DNA of 38,073 nt, taken from positions 1 to 38,073 of the forward strand of contig NZ_OEST01000010.1 of assembly GCF_900241005.1 (NCBI RefSeq), read 5' to 3'. Numbering within the stretch: position 1 is the stretch's first letter; the number at the start of each line of letters is the position of its first letter. Positions 21,756 through 30,655 of the stretch are shown here, piece by piece. Source of the DNA: Bacteroides cutis. Its GTDB lineage: Bacteria; Bacteroidota; Bacteroidia; Bacteroidales; Bacteroidaceae. The translations under genes and the position numbers were made by a program. The notes under the pieces were generated by a model that ran no database searches, was not told where the DNA came from, and worked only from the letters and a program-made list of their open reading frames with translations.

Positions 21756-22150
21756 ATATACAAATGACTGAATATCTAGCCACTAATTATTCATTATTTG
21801 ATCTGGCGATAGTTACGATAGTTATTGTTTCAATTCTAATTTTAGGATTGGTCTATTTTTCCGGAAGTAAAAAGAAAACGGAGTGTACAGCTTCACTATC
21901 AGTTGAAGAAGAAAAATCTGATTCTGATCTAGTTTTATCTCCACGCATAACAATAGTTTTTCAAAAGGATCTTTCAGATGATGAAGAATTAAGTAGAGAG
22001 ATAGCGGATATGTATATTTCAAACCGGGCGTACTATTATGCTGGTAAGATACCACCATTCCAGCATCAAGTACTTTCGGAAAAATCAGATGATGTTTTTG
22101 TCAAATATGAAAGTGTTGATTTTTCCGCTTTAAGCAAGATTGATATATAA
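21740..22150 (+). CDS. Single-pass membrane protein of the transfer operon
   Basis: 136 residues with one strong membrane helix (about 22-41, LAIVTIVIVSILILGLVYF) and a soluble C-terminal domain (about 65-136: ITIVFQKDLSDDEELSREIA, then NRAYYYAGKIPPF). I do not recognise it. Its position before the VirB2 and VirB3 genes suggests an inner-membrane part of the secretion apparatus. An alternative start at residue 9 (MTEYLA) would avoid the overlap with the previous gene. It contains a dispersed 14-bp motif in reverse. Confidence 0.6.
   Translation: MVAYINIQMTEYLATNYSLFDLAIVTIVIVSILILGLVYFSGSKKKTECTASLSVEEEKSDSDLVLSPRITIVFQKDLSDDEELSREIADMYISNRAYYYAGKIPPFQHQVLSEKSDDVFVKYESVDFSALSKIDI
22071..22084 (-). 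repeat. Dispersed 14-bp motif, copy 5
   Basis: TTTTTCCGAAAGTA on the minus strand inside a gene, read there as VLSEK. A one-mismatch copy (TTTTTCCGGAAGTA, plus strand) occurs at 21856-21869 in the same gene. Confidence 0.8.
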
Positions 22151-22187
22151 ATAACATGTATAAAATAACAATTAAAATTTTAAGATT

Positions 22188-22526
22188 ATGGTACAAGTTT
22201 TGAAAAAGAGTGTAGATTTTGTTAGTGTACACAAGCGTATTATTATGATTTTAGGGCTTTTCCTGCTGACTTTTGTTGTTGTTCCTCAAGTTGTAGAAGC
22301 CCAAAGCGCATTAAAAATTAGCAGTTTGTCCGATGTTGAATCGAAAGCGCAAGAAGGTTCTGATACGATTCTTAATATCGCAAAGTATGTATTAGCTGCC
22401 GTGCTTGGCATAGCTTTAGTATTTGTGATCTATTCCCTTGCAACGAATAATCCCCACGCCAAGGAGTATCTGCTCGGCTGGATCATTGCGGTTGCGGTTA
22501 TTATGGTAGCTTTCCTTATTATCTGA
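22188..22526 (+). CDS. traE: TraE-like pilin subunit (VirB2 analogue)
   Basis: 112 residues. A long signal peptide (about 1-38, ending VVEAQ) is followed by two hydrophobic helices (about 65-84 and 92-111, with YSLATNNPHAKEYLLGW between). This is the DUF4134/TraE pattern of Bacteroides conjugation systems, where the mature small protein is thought to build the pilus. It lies directly before the VirB3 and VirB4 genes, the expected order. Confidence 0.8.
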   Translation: MVQVLKKSVDFVSVHKRIIMILGLFLLTFVVVPQVVEAQSALKISSLSDVESKAQEGSDTILNIAKYVLAAVLGIALVFVIYSLATNNPHAKEYLLGWIIAVAVIMVAFLII

Positions 22527-22529
22527 TTA

Positions 22530-22838
22530 ATGAGGACTATAAGAAAGATAAATAGACCAATTAAGTTCTTTGGCTTAACGTCGGGACAATTTGGTCTATT
22601 TATGTTGGCAAATGCTTTGATTATAATTGTTTGCATATTTAAGCATGTGCATCCGGTAATCATAGTTAGTGTCATGGGAGCTATATTCTTTGCTTCAGGT
22701 ATCTTATTCAAGAACCTAAAACGGGAACATAAAGCTGGCAATCCGGATTATCTAACTGGCTTATCGGTTAGATCTGCAACCCCTAAACAGATAATAGATA
22801 AACATAAGGTATTCAATTTTATAATGAAGCAGAAATGA
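22530..22838 (+). CDS. traF: TraF-like inner-membrane protein (VirB3 analogue)
   Basis: 102 residues with two membrane helices (about 25-42 and 45-63), then a basic cytoplasmic tail. DUF4133/TraF proteins have this form (opening NRPIKFFGL with FLANALIIIV-type helices). They pair with the VirB4 ATPase, which is the next gene. It starts 4 nt after TraE. The 97-bp gap after it holds nothing recognisable. Confidence 0.8.
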   Translation: MRTIRKINRPIKFFGLTSGQFGLFMLANALIIIVCIFKHVHPVIIVSVMGAIFFASGILFKNLKREHKAGNPDYLTGLSVRSATPKQIIDKHKVFNFIMKQK

Positions 22839-22935
22839 TCTTGAAATCCTGCGGAATACGTGATACAGATTAAGGCTGTCGCTTTTTCTTGCAGAGAGTT
22901 TATATCTACTATGTGGTAACTAATTACAAAATAAA

Positions 22936-25551
22936 ATGATAGGATTTATTATTATATCGGCATTATTACTGTGTGGTGTCATTACATTACTCGCCATACT
23001 TTTTATGCGTCCTTCTGAAGTTCCTATATCTGATAAATCAATAGATCTTTCGGCTGTACTACCGATCCAGACCATAACGGATAGCGTTATAGTAAACGGT
23101 AGCGGAGATTTAACCATTGGATACAGATTGTTTCTTCCGGAAGTATTTACTCTTTCGCAGGAAGATGCAAAATATATACATGAGAGGTTAGAGGGGCTTT
23201 TTAAGATGTTACCTCCTGCAACGGTGGTGCATCAGCAGTGCTTTTACTATGTAAGCCAGTATAAGAACAATGACTTTTCTGTTAATCCATTGAAAGCGGA
23301 AAGTATTAAACACTTTAATAACAAGCAAATAATAAACTGCTATACAAATTTGTATATCACTTTTGCCAATACAGATTTGAAAAAGGGAGTGCGAAAAAAG
23401 GCTTCTAATACATCGCTGCTTAAAAAACTCAATTATCCTTTTAAACAGCCCTACAAGAACTATGAAGAAAGGTTATCAGAGATTGAACCGAAAATCTTGA
23501 ATTTTGAAAATGGGTTATCTTCTATAACTCAATTTGAGATAAAGAAGATGGATAGTAAAGACTTAAATAATGCTGTCTTTGATTATCTTAATCTCTCGTA
23601 TGCTAAACCAACAAAAGACGCTACTCAAGAAACAGTTAGCCCAATTATGGTAACTCCTAGCGGTGATCTGAAGGTTGGACAAGAATATTTAGCGATGCTT
23701 TCTCTTACCGTGGAAGGGGAAAATCTTTATGAGCTGAATGTACCCAATACGGGTAAATCAAAAGCGTATGGAAGTACGATTGAGCTTCCGGAGAATATAC
23801 AGTCTAAATGTTCTATGTTGTACCCGGTTGGACTAGGTTTGCCTTTCGATCACATTGTAAATGTTGTGATAGAAATAACAGATACAGATACTACGCTAAC
23901 GGCTATTAATGCTGAAAAAAACGGGCTAAACTATTTGACTAACTTTTATCCTCCGGCTAAAGACAAGCAAAAACAGCAAGAACTTTTCTGTAAAGAAATT
24001 ACGGATTTTGATTATCAAACAGCTTATACAGCTTTTAATGTGATTATCAATGATCCGGATCGTTCTTCTCTAATTCGGAAAATTTCATTGGCACAGCAGG
24101 GATTTAGTTTTATGAACCAAAGTTCTTGTTATGTCGAGAATGCGGAGTTGTGCAATTTATTTTTTTCTAATATACCGGGGAATGCTCGGAGCAATTATAG
24201 GGGATTTATCAATACGACCAAACAGGCGATTTGTTATTTGCAAAAAGATAGTATTTATATTTCTGATCTGCAAGGGCATTTGTATAATGACCGATTCGGA
24301 AATCCTGCATTGATAAATTTATGGAATAACAAGGCTTTAAACAATAGAAATAAAATAGTAATCGGTCCGTCCGGCTCCGGAAAGTCTTTTTGGCTAAACA
24401 ACTATATTTATCAGTCTTATTCTTTGGGTAATGATATTACAATTATTGACATCGGTGGATCTTACAGGTCTATGATTAGCCTGCACCGAGGTAAATATTT
24501 TGATTCTACAAATCAGAAACAGTTTGCTTTTAACCCGTTCTTGTGTGAACGTGATCGGAATGGTAGATATATTTATATTGATACTTCAGATGCAGAAGCA
24601 GCCGAGGATCTTATTAAAACGATCTGTGCTCTTTTATCCTATATCTGGAAACAAAATAAGCCTATCGATCCCACCGAGAAAGCTATTCTTAGAAAATCAG
24701 TGATCGCATTTTATGAGTATGTAAATAATTCTTCTGTTGATGGAACAAATGAAAGGATTTTTCCTAATCTGATAGAATACCGGAATTTCTTGCGAGATGT
24801 ATTTATTTACAAAATGACTGACTTTGAAAAACGTAGATTTGAGATAGAGGAAGTGCTTTTACTACTAGAACCTTACACGGATGGAGAACTATCCTTTTTG
24901 TTGAACGCAACTGAAAATATTGATATAGTTAACGATGATTTAATTGCGTTTGATATGGAAGACGCAGCAAAGAAGGAGTATTTTCCTTTGGTAGCGATTA
25001 TCACGCTTCAAATGGTTATCGATAAGATCAAGAAGCGTGAAGGAGTTAATAAGGAATTGATTATCGATGAAGCCCTAGACTTTTTAAGTGATGATAAGTT
25101 TGGTGATTTTATCGCCTATTTGTATCGTACATTCCGTAAAAAAGACGGGGCTATAACGATAGCTGCCCAAAATGTACTGTTCCTGAAGAACTGTCCACCG
25201 GCGATCAAGGATTCAATACTTATAAACTGTGATACTAAAGTAATACTGGATCATTCAAGTTATAGAAAGGAGTTGCCCAATCTGCGAGATATTCTTTCTA
25301 TTTCAGAAGAAGAACTAGTAATGATAGATAGTCTGCAAAATAGGGATGATGAGATCAAGTGGAGAGAGTTCTTCATTAAATTGGGAAACGAAACCTATGT
25401 TTTTCGCAATGAAGTATCTGAATTTGCCGCTGTCGCTTTTGATTCAAGACAATCGACTGTGGTTAGGCTCAAACAGCTTTTTGAGGAAACAGGATCTACT
25501 TATGCTGCTATTAACCGGTATTTAGAAGAAAGGAGAAAAAAATATGAATGA
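22936..25551 (+). CDS. traG: TraG-like conjugation ATPase (VirB4 analogue)
   Basis: An 871-residue ATPase that powers assembly of the type IV secretion channel. An N-terminal membrane segment (about 2-23) precedes a long VirB4 N-domain. Walker A is GPSGSGKS (about 477-484), and the Walker B region reads LIIDEALDFL (about 706-715). ITIAAQNVLFL follows, with the conserved Gln. Size and layout match TraG of CTnDOT-type systems. It overlaps the next small gene by 8 nt. Confidence 0.9.
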   Translation: MIGFIIISALLLCGVITLLAILFMRPSEVPISDKSIDLSAVLPIQTITDSVIVNGSGDLTIGYRLFLPEVFTLSQEDAKYIHERLEGLFKMLPPATVVHQQCFYYVSQYKNNDFSVNPLKAESIKHFNNKQIINCYTNLYITFANTDLKKGVRKKASNTSLLKKLNYPFKQPYKNYEERLSEIEPKILNFENGLSSITQFEIKKMDSKDLNNAVFDYLNLSYAKPTKDATQETVSPIMVTPSGDLKVGQEYLAMLSLTVEGENLYELNVPNTGKSKAYGSTIELPENIQSKCSMLYPVGLGLPFDHIVNVVIEITDTDTTLTAINAEKNGLNYLTNFYPPAKDKQKQQELFCKEITDFDYQTAYTAFNVIINDPDRSSLIRKISLAQQGFSFMNQSSCYVENAELCNLFFSNIPGNARSNYRGFINTTKQAICYLQKDSIYISDLQGHLYNDRFGNPALINLWNNKALNNRNKIVIGPSGSGKSFWLNNYIYQSYSLGNDITIIDIGGSYRSMISLHRGKYFDSTNQKQFAFNPFLCERDRNGRYIYIDTSDAEAAEDLIKTICALLSYIWKQNKPIDPTEKAILRKSVIAFYEYVNNSSVDGTNERIFPNLIEYRNFLRDVFIYKMTDFEKRRFEIEEVLLLLEPYTDGELSFLLNATENIDIVNDDLIAFDMEDAAKKEYFPLVAIITLQMVIDKIKKREGVNKELIIDEALDFLSDDKFGDFIAYLYRTFRKKDGAITIAAQNVLFLKNCPPAIKDSILINCDTKVILDHSSYRKELPNLRDILSISEEELVMIDSLQNRDDEIKWREFFIKLGNETYVFRNEVSEFAAVAFDSRQSTVVRLKQLFEETGSTYAAINRYLEERRKKYE

Positions 25552-25762
25552 TGCTGTAGAAGGATTGAACCAGATAAAAGGATGGTCGGGAGAATTTAAC
25601 AATACGTCTTTTAGTGTGGCAGGGTATATCACCGCTGCAATGTTAGGCGTTTCTCTGATTTTTGTAGTCTGGGCTTTAGCTACAAAGAAAGATAATGCAA
25701 GAACATATCTAGTCGCTTGGTTTGTGGCTTTGATATTTGCGATAGTGTTTATTCTGCGATAA
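25544..25762 (+). CDS. Second small pilin-like membrane protein
   Basis: 72 residues with two membrane helices (about 25-44, YITAAMLGVSLIFVVWALA; about 53-71, YLVAWFVALIFAIVFIL) joined by KKDNARTY. It is a clear relative of the TraE product: ALATKKDNARTYLVAW against SLATNNPHAKEYLLGW. It lacks a signal peptide and begins at NQIKGWSGEF. Overlap with traG by 8 nt ties its production to the ATPase. A minor pilin or an assembly factor is plausible. Confidence 0.7.
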   Translation: MNDAVEGLNQIKGWSGEFNNTSFSVAGYITAAMLGVSLIFVVWALATKKDNARTYLVAWFVALIFAIVFILR

Positions 25763-25777
25763 TAAATTTATAATATT

Positions 25778-26377
25778 ATGAAAATAAAGATACTCTTATT
25801 TTTTTCTGTGTTGCTGTTAAGTAGCTCTTTTTCTGTTCAAAAGGCTAGTGCGCAATGGGTTGTTAATGATCCGGCTCACATGGGAATGAACCTTGGCGAA
25901 TGGGGAGCGAATGCAGCGCAATGGGTTAAGCAGCTTAATGAAATGATTGATGCTGCACATATACGAGAAAATTTACAAAAGATAGACCAACTACGCCAAC
26001 TACAATCTTTAGTAGAACTTGCTGAACTGTTGGATGATGTAGCTTGTCTAAGTAGTGATTACCGTTTTTATATGAATATAGGCGGTAGCTATCATTGTTT
26101 AAAGTTTTTAAACTTCCAACAAGTTACGGTAAACCTTAATTTGAGCACAGATCTATTATTTAAGGTTGCTACTGTTTCCGACTATTTCAGCATGAATAGT
26201 GAGGGAAGAATGTCCTTTGTCGGACAGGTAAGAGAAGCCTTAGAAACGGCTTCTGCTGAAATGAAATCTTTTAATGAAATAGTAAGAAGTGAGATCATAA
26301 AAGATGCAAGTCGAAAACATGTAGGGAAAACATATTATAGCGGAAATTTATCTGCTTTTAGTCGATATACTAATTAA
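25778..26377 (+). CDS. traI: TraI-like periplasmic protein (DUF4141)
   Basis: 199 residues, signal peptide about 1-25 (ending KASAQ), then WVVNDPAHMGMNLGEWGANA and long helices (QWVKQLNEMIDAAHIRENL). This is the VirB5-like TraI pattern of Bacteroides conjugation operons, usually found between TraG and TraJ as here. It probably sits at the pilus tip or in the periplasmic channel. Confidence 0.72.
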   Translation: MKIKILLFFSVLLLSSSFSVQKASAQWVVNDPAHMGMNLGEWGANAAQWVKQLNEMIDAAHIRENLQKIDQLRQLQSLVELAELLDDVACLSSDYRFYMNIGGSYHCLKFLNFQQVTVNLNLSTDLLFKVATVSDYFSMNSEGRMSFVGQVREALETASAEMKSFNEIVRSEIIKDASRKHVGKTYYSGNLSAFSRYTN

Positions 26378-26385
26378 TTAGCCTT

Positions 26386-27438
26386 ATGAACGGACAAGAT
26401 ACTTTTTTATGGGGATTGCAGATTAATGATTCCCTTACAACAGAATTAACTGCGCAAATGACGGTAATTGCGCTTGGTGTAGCAGTTATTTGTTTCATCT
26501 GTAATATAGCTTATAATTACCTATATCATGGTGTTAGTCAGCTTTTAACATCGGATGAAAATAAGTTTCCGGATTTGATGGAAATAGCTCGCTGTTTTGC
26601 TTTAATATTCTGTCTTTCGCTATATACACCTATCGCAAAAACTGTCGTTGGAACCCTTGAAGTAATAAATGAAGCAACATCTTTAAGTTCAGTCCGGGCA
26701 CAGGAGTTTGCGGCTTTTCTAGACAGATCAGCGGAAGAACAGCACACCATGATAGCCGATAATGAAAAAACGGCACTTGAAGCGGAAGTCGCTGCGGGGG
26801 AAGATCCGGAAGGTGCTATGAATAAAGAACTACAAAATATAGATCAAGGTAATAAAATAGATGAAAGTGCATCTACATTGAAACAAATCTCCCAAATATT
26901 AAATCCTGCCAATTTCGCAGCAATGCTCTTACATGCTCTAGCCGCACTGCTGGTCGGGATTGTACAAATTATCATATTGGGTTTGGGCGTTGTCATTGTA
27001 AAGATCCTTGTCATATTAGGTCCCTTCGTTTTTGCTTTTTCCATTCTACCGGTATTCCAAAAGCAGCTGTCTAATTGGTTTGGTACACTGTGTTCCGTTG
27101 GTATGGTATTTACTGTGATTAATATTTTAAATCAGATAATGTGGTTTACATTTAAGTCAATTTATGATTCTGACGCATTCAACGCAGTAGATGAAGCGAC
27201 AAAACAGCTACAATATTTAGGCATGGATCTTGCTTTGATCGGTTCTTATTGTTGTTGTTTCTGGTTGGCAAGTAAGATAGTCGGTCATGGTGATGCCGGT
27301 AGAATCATTTCTAAAACGGTATCTATTGTAACTGCTGCTGCAACGATGGCGATTGCAGGATCAGCGATAGCAGGGGGGGCTACAAATGTAGGGGCTGCTG
27401 CTTCATTAGGTAAAAGTGTTATAGATAACGAAGAATAA
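26386..27438 (+). CDS. traJ: TraJ-like polytopic membrane protein (VirB6 analogue)
   Basis: 350 residues. Hydrophobic helices lie near 24-45, 66-82, 180-200, 203-224, 237-255 and 280-297. An acidic soluble stretch (about 105-165) separates the first two from the rest. The end (ATMAIAGSAIAGGATNVGAA) is glycine- and alanine-rich. This matches the TraJ/VirB6 channel protein, and the order TraI-TraJ-TraK agrees. Starts 8 nt after traI. Confidence 0.8.
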   Translation: MNGQDTFLWGLQINDSLTTELTAQMTVIALGVAVICFICNIAYNYLYHGVSQLLTSDENKFPDLMEIARCFALIFCLSLYTPIAKTVVGTLEVINEATSLSSVRAQEFAAFLDRSAEEQHTMIADNEKTALEAEVAAGEDPEGAMNKELQNIDQGNKIDESASTLKQISQILNPANFAAMLLHALAALLVGIVQIIILGLGVVIVKILVILGPFVFAFSILPVFQKQLSNWFGTLCSVGMVFTVINILNQIMWFTFKSIYDSDAFNAVDEATKQLQYLGMDLALIGSYCCCFWLASKIVGHGDAGRIISKTVSIVTAAATMAIAGSAIAGGATNVGAAASLGKSVIDNEE

Positions 27439-27444
27439 ATAAAT

Positions 27445-28074
27445 ATGAATCTTACAAAATTTAAAACAGTGGATCAGGCTTTTAAAACAACTGTGATTGT
27501 TGCATCTTCTTGTTGTCTGATTATGGGTATTGCATTTACTGTCTGTTTCTTCTATTTGTCAAACAAGATAGATGCGGCTTATACGAAGGCTTTAGTACTT
27601 GATACTTCAGGACAGGTTTACGATGTTGCAGCCATTGAATCCGCAGCGATGCGAAAGTATGAATATGAAAATCATATCAAAACATTTGTTTCGCTGTGGT
27701 ACTCCTTCGATGAAAGCACTTATGAGAATAACGTAACATTAGCTCTTAATTTGATTGGTAATCGAGGAAAAGAGCTTTACAACGAATATAACGATATTAA
27801 TATGCTTAATTCTTTGATTCAGAAAAATATACGCTATGGCGTTATAATCAAGGATATACATATCAATATGCAAACAGTTCCGATATCCGGGGATATACTG
27901 TTTACGCAAACCGGCTATCGTGCTAGGGGGAGCGTAGCACGTGATATTTCTGTGAACTTTACTCTATATGATGTATCTCGATCACGTGAAAACTCTCACG
28001 GTGTTAAAATCGAAAGCTGGGACGTTCGATATTCGGAACCACGAGAAATAACAGATGAAGAAAAATTAAAATAA
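27445..28074 (+). CDS. traK: TraK-like protein (VirB8 analogue)
   Basis: 209 residues, with one N-terminal membrane helix (about 17-39) and a periplasmic NTF2-like domain. Within it YENHIKTFVSLWYSFDESTYENN and SVARDISVNFTLYDVSRSRENS are typical of TraK in Bacteroides transfer systems. It acts as an inner-membrane scaffold joining TraJ to the TraM/TraN core complex. Starts 6 nt after traJ and is followed 7 nt later by traM. Confidence 0.85.
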   Translation: MNLTKFKTVDQAFKTTVIVASSCCLIMGIAFTVCFFYLSNKIDAAYTKALVLDTSGQVYDVAAIESAAMRKYEYENHIKTFVSLWYSFDESTYENNVTLALNLIGNRGKELYNEYNDINMLNSLIQKNIRYGVIIKDIHINMQTVPISGDILFTQTGYRARGSVARDISVNFTLYDVSRSRENSHGVKIESWDVRYSEPREITDEEKLK

Positions 28075-28081
28075 TGGAGCT

Positions 28082-29392
28082 ATGGGAAACTTTTTAAGAG
28101 AAGCGTTGAAGGACAAAAACAAATTGTTAATGTTAGTACCTCTGCTTTTGGGCGTACTGTTTGTAATAGTTTTCTTTGGTAAAAAAGAAAAACCGGCTGA
28201 ATCAGCATCCAATACAGAAGAAGTGAATCAGGCTTTTCTTGAACCGGACACAGAAGGAGAAAAGAAGATCGCTAATAAGGTAGATGCTTATAAACGTGAA
28301 CAAGAAGAAGCTGCTCGTAAGAAACGTGAATTGGAAAAATCACAAGTAAAAGGAAGCGATTTCTATTTTGAAATGCAGACATCCGAAGACGAATACAACG
28401 AGAAAATGAAAGCTCGTATTGAAAAAATGAAGAAAGATCCATTGGACGAAGTTACTAGCGAATACAAGGAGCGAGGAAAAAAATCTAACAGTGCATTTTC
28501 TGATAAAATGCGCCAACAACTAAATGATATTGAGGATCAAGAAACCTTTAATCAGATAGTCAAGGAAGCAAAGAAAGAGGAAAGAATACGCAAAGAGCTA
28601 GAAGAAAATGCAAGATTCCGGGATGAAATGAGAAAGAAATATCAGGATCAAGCATCAGGAAAAGATATAGAGAAATCTCAAGAGAATATTTTTCCGAAAG
28701 TAAATGATTCTGTTCCTAAAGTTGAGAAAGCTTCAAAGCCGACTTTTATAGTGGAAAATGGAAAACGGCGTCGCCGGTCACAGTTTACTATTGACCAAAA
28801 AGTCAATCTTATCAAAGCTGCTATTTATGGAGATCAGACCATTGTTAGTGGAAGTGCTGTCCGGATGCGCTTGTTAGAGCCTTTATGGGTTGGTGGCGTT
28901 GAGATCCCTGCAAATACGATCTTCTACGGAAATGCTAGTGTCGGCTCTACTCGTTTGAAAATTACGGTAGAGAACATACGATATGGGAAATATATAAGTC
29001 CTGTCGCTTTTACTATTTATGATTCTGATGCGATTGAGGGATTGAATTTACCCAATAACATGAAAGCTGAAGCTGCTCGAAAAATGGAACAGGGCTTGCT
29101 TCAAGGCGTGCAGCTTCCGATTTCTTCTATTGGCACAGTAACAAGTGAGGTAACTAGTGCGATCACAGCCACTACACAGGTTACTAGACAAATTTTAAAT
29201 CAAAGCCTTTCTCAAGTAAAGGTTCATTTAAAAGCTAACTATAATATGTATATCAAGGAAGAAACTAATGAAGACAGAAAAAAGAGAGAGGAAGAAGAAG
29301 CTGAAATAGAACGTCTGTATAGAGAAATGCAGATGCAGCAGAATGAACCAAAGAAAAAGAATCCTTTAACCCAACTAATTGAAGCATTATAA
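28082..29392 (+). CDS. traM: TraM-like protein (VirB10 analogue)
   Basis: 436 residues with an N-terminal membrane helix (about 15-33, LLMLVPLLLGVLFVIVFF). A charged helical linker (about 55-225) leads to the C-terminal VirB10-like beta domain (about 250-390), with AVRMRLLEPLWVGGVEIPANT and LPNNMKAEAARKMEQG. It bridges inner and outer membranes in the channel. It contains one dispersed motif in frame as NIFPKV. The stop shares one base with the start of the following small gene. Confidence 0.87.
   Translation: MGNFLREALKDKNKLLMLVPLLLGVLFVIVFFGKKEKPAESASNTEEVNQAFLEPDTEGEKKIANKVDAYKREQEEAARKKRELEKSQVKGSDFYFEMQTSEDEYNEKMKARIEKMKKDPLDEVTSEYKERGKKSNSAFSDKMRQQLNDIEDQETFNQIVKEAKKEERIRKELEENARFRDEMRKKYQDQASGKDIEKSQENIFPKVNDSVPKVEKASKPTFIVENGKRRRRSQFTIDQKVNLIKAAIYGDQTIVSGSAVRMRLLEPLWVGGVEIPANTIFYGNASVGSTRLKITVENIRYGKYISPVAFTIYDSDAIEGLNLPNNMKAEAARKMEQGLLQGVQLPISSIGTVTSEVTSAITATTQVTRQILNQSLSQVKVHLKANYNMYIKEETNEDRKKREEEEAEIERLYREMQMQQNEPKKKNPLTQLIEAL
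28689..28702 (+). repeat. Dispersed 14-bp motif, copy 6
   Basis: TTTTTCCGAAAGTA within traM, read as IFPKV. The 22 bases ending here match those ending at 820 after the first recombinase. Confidence 0.8.
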
Positions 29393-29571
29393 TGATAATT
29401 GATATACTTAATTTTATGGTAGCTGTAGCTACTGTATTTTTGGCTTATAGGTTCTTTATAGAACGCTCTAAAGGGAAAAAGATAGCAGAAATGAAAGTAC
29501 TGATGTATAGTTTAATATCTTGTTTCGTTCTGCTTTGGATTATAAATATTTTTATTGGTTTTGTAAAATGA
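29392..29571 (+). CDS. Small two-helix membrane protein, possibly TraL-like
   Basis: 59 residues, start ATG sharing its first base with the TAA of traM and stop overlapping the traN start (ATGA). Two membrane helices, IIDILNFMVAVATVFLAYRF (about 2-21) and ISCFVLLWIINIFIGFV (about 42-58), are joined by a basic loop (ERSKGKKIAEM). CTnDOT-type operons encode a comparably small TraL between TraK and TraM; here the gene is after TraM, so the name is tentative. The tight overlaps on both sides argue strongly that it is real. Confidence 0.65.
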   Translation: MIIDILNFMVAVATVFLAYRFFIERSKGKKIAEMKVLMYSLISCFVLLWIINIFIGFVK

Positions 29572-30650
29572 AAACATTGCTTTTTATATTAATCATGTTT
29601 TGTGTTCCATTCTCCATTTCTGCACAGGAAAAAAAAGAACTGGACTCCCAAACAATTTATGTTTCGTTTGATAAAACGAAACATATAGTACTTCCTGCAC
29701 AAGTAAGTGACATTTCGTATGGTCGTGAAGATTATGTAAAAGTGGAACGGGTGGATAATGTTCCTAATGTTGTCCGCATAACGGCACAGGAAGAAGATTT
29801 TTCAGGAACGACAAACCTTATCATAGTTTGTACAAACGGGAATGTCTATTCTTATAAAATATCCTATCTGTTACCGGGAATGACGGATCACTGCGGAAAT
29901 ATCGTATATGCCGGTGATGTGGATAGATCACGTTGTTATAACGTAATAGTCAATAATAACAATACTACAGAAATGTTTTTTCCAGCAGATGTGTTATATC
30001 TGAAACAAGGAAATGAAGAAGTTTTCGGGGTTGAGTATTATAATAATATGGTTAAAGTTGGTACAACTTTTGATGCCTTTGAACCTTCTAATCTGTTTGT
30101 TATCGATAAAGATCTGAATACCTATGAAATTACCTTGTTTAAAGACCATGCTCTTACTTACTCTTACAACTTTGACGATGGTCGCAAATATATTGCACAC
30201 ATTGATGTAAATAGCATAGAGATGGATAATCTTATCAATAAACTGCACTATAAAAAGCGTAATATCTTCAGCTTGGGAGTTATAAAAAATAAGTTTGAGA
30301 TGTCCCTTGCAAACCTATATGTAAAAGATGATTTCATGTTTTTTGTATTTGATATAAAAAACTTCTCAAATATAGATTATGACGTTGATTTTATTAAATG
30401 CTTCCTTCGTGATCAGAAGAAGGTTAAGAACTCTATCCAGCAGGAAGTTCCGTATGATCCGGTAGAACAAAAAGACTTTGATAAAAAGATATTGGGCAAA
30501 AGCCAAAATCGCTTTGTCCTAGCATTCAATAAGTTCACTATCCCGGATGATAAGGTTTTTGAGATCGAAATGTTTGAAAGAGGTGGGGGAAGGCATATGA
30601 AATTATCTATATTGAATGAATATATATTGTCCGCTGAATTATTAAAATAA
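29568..30650 (+). CDS. traN: TraN-like protein (VirB9 analogue, DUF4138)
   Basis: 360 residues from the start at 29568, chosen because it gives a proper signal peptide (MKTLLFILIMFCVPFSISAQ). The open frame continues upstream to 29520 but that part overlaps the small gene. Then IYVSFDKTKHIVLPAQVSDI and DVNSIEMDNLINKL, followed by a beta-rich C-terminus with NRFVLAFNKFTIPDDKVF, as in TraN proteins. It forms the outer-membrane core with TraM. The DUF3945-like gene starts 5 nt downstream. Confidence 0.85.
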   Translation: MKTLLFILIMFCVPFSISAQEKKELDSQTIYVSFDKTKHIVLPAQVSDISYGREDYVKVERVDNVPNVVRITAQEEDFSGTTNLIIVCTNGNVYSYKISYLLPGMTDHCGNIVYAGDVDRSRCYNVIVNNNNTTEMFFPADVLYLKQGNEEVFGVEYYNNMVKVGTTFDAFEPSNLFVIDKDLNTYEITLFKDHALTYSYNFDDGRKYIAHIDVNSIEMDNLINKLHYKKRNIFSLGVIKNKFEMSLANLYVKDDFMFFVFDIKNFSNIDYDVDFIKCFLRDQKKVKNSIQQEVPYDPVEQKDFDKKILGKSQNRFVLAFNKFTIPDDKVFEIEMFERGGGRHMKLSILNEYILSAELLK

Positions 30651-30655
30651 TTGTC

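Noticed and set aside
29520..29567. Upstream extension of the TraN-like frame
   Set aside because: It overlaps the small two-helix gene, and only the start at 29568 gives a signal peptide.
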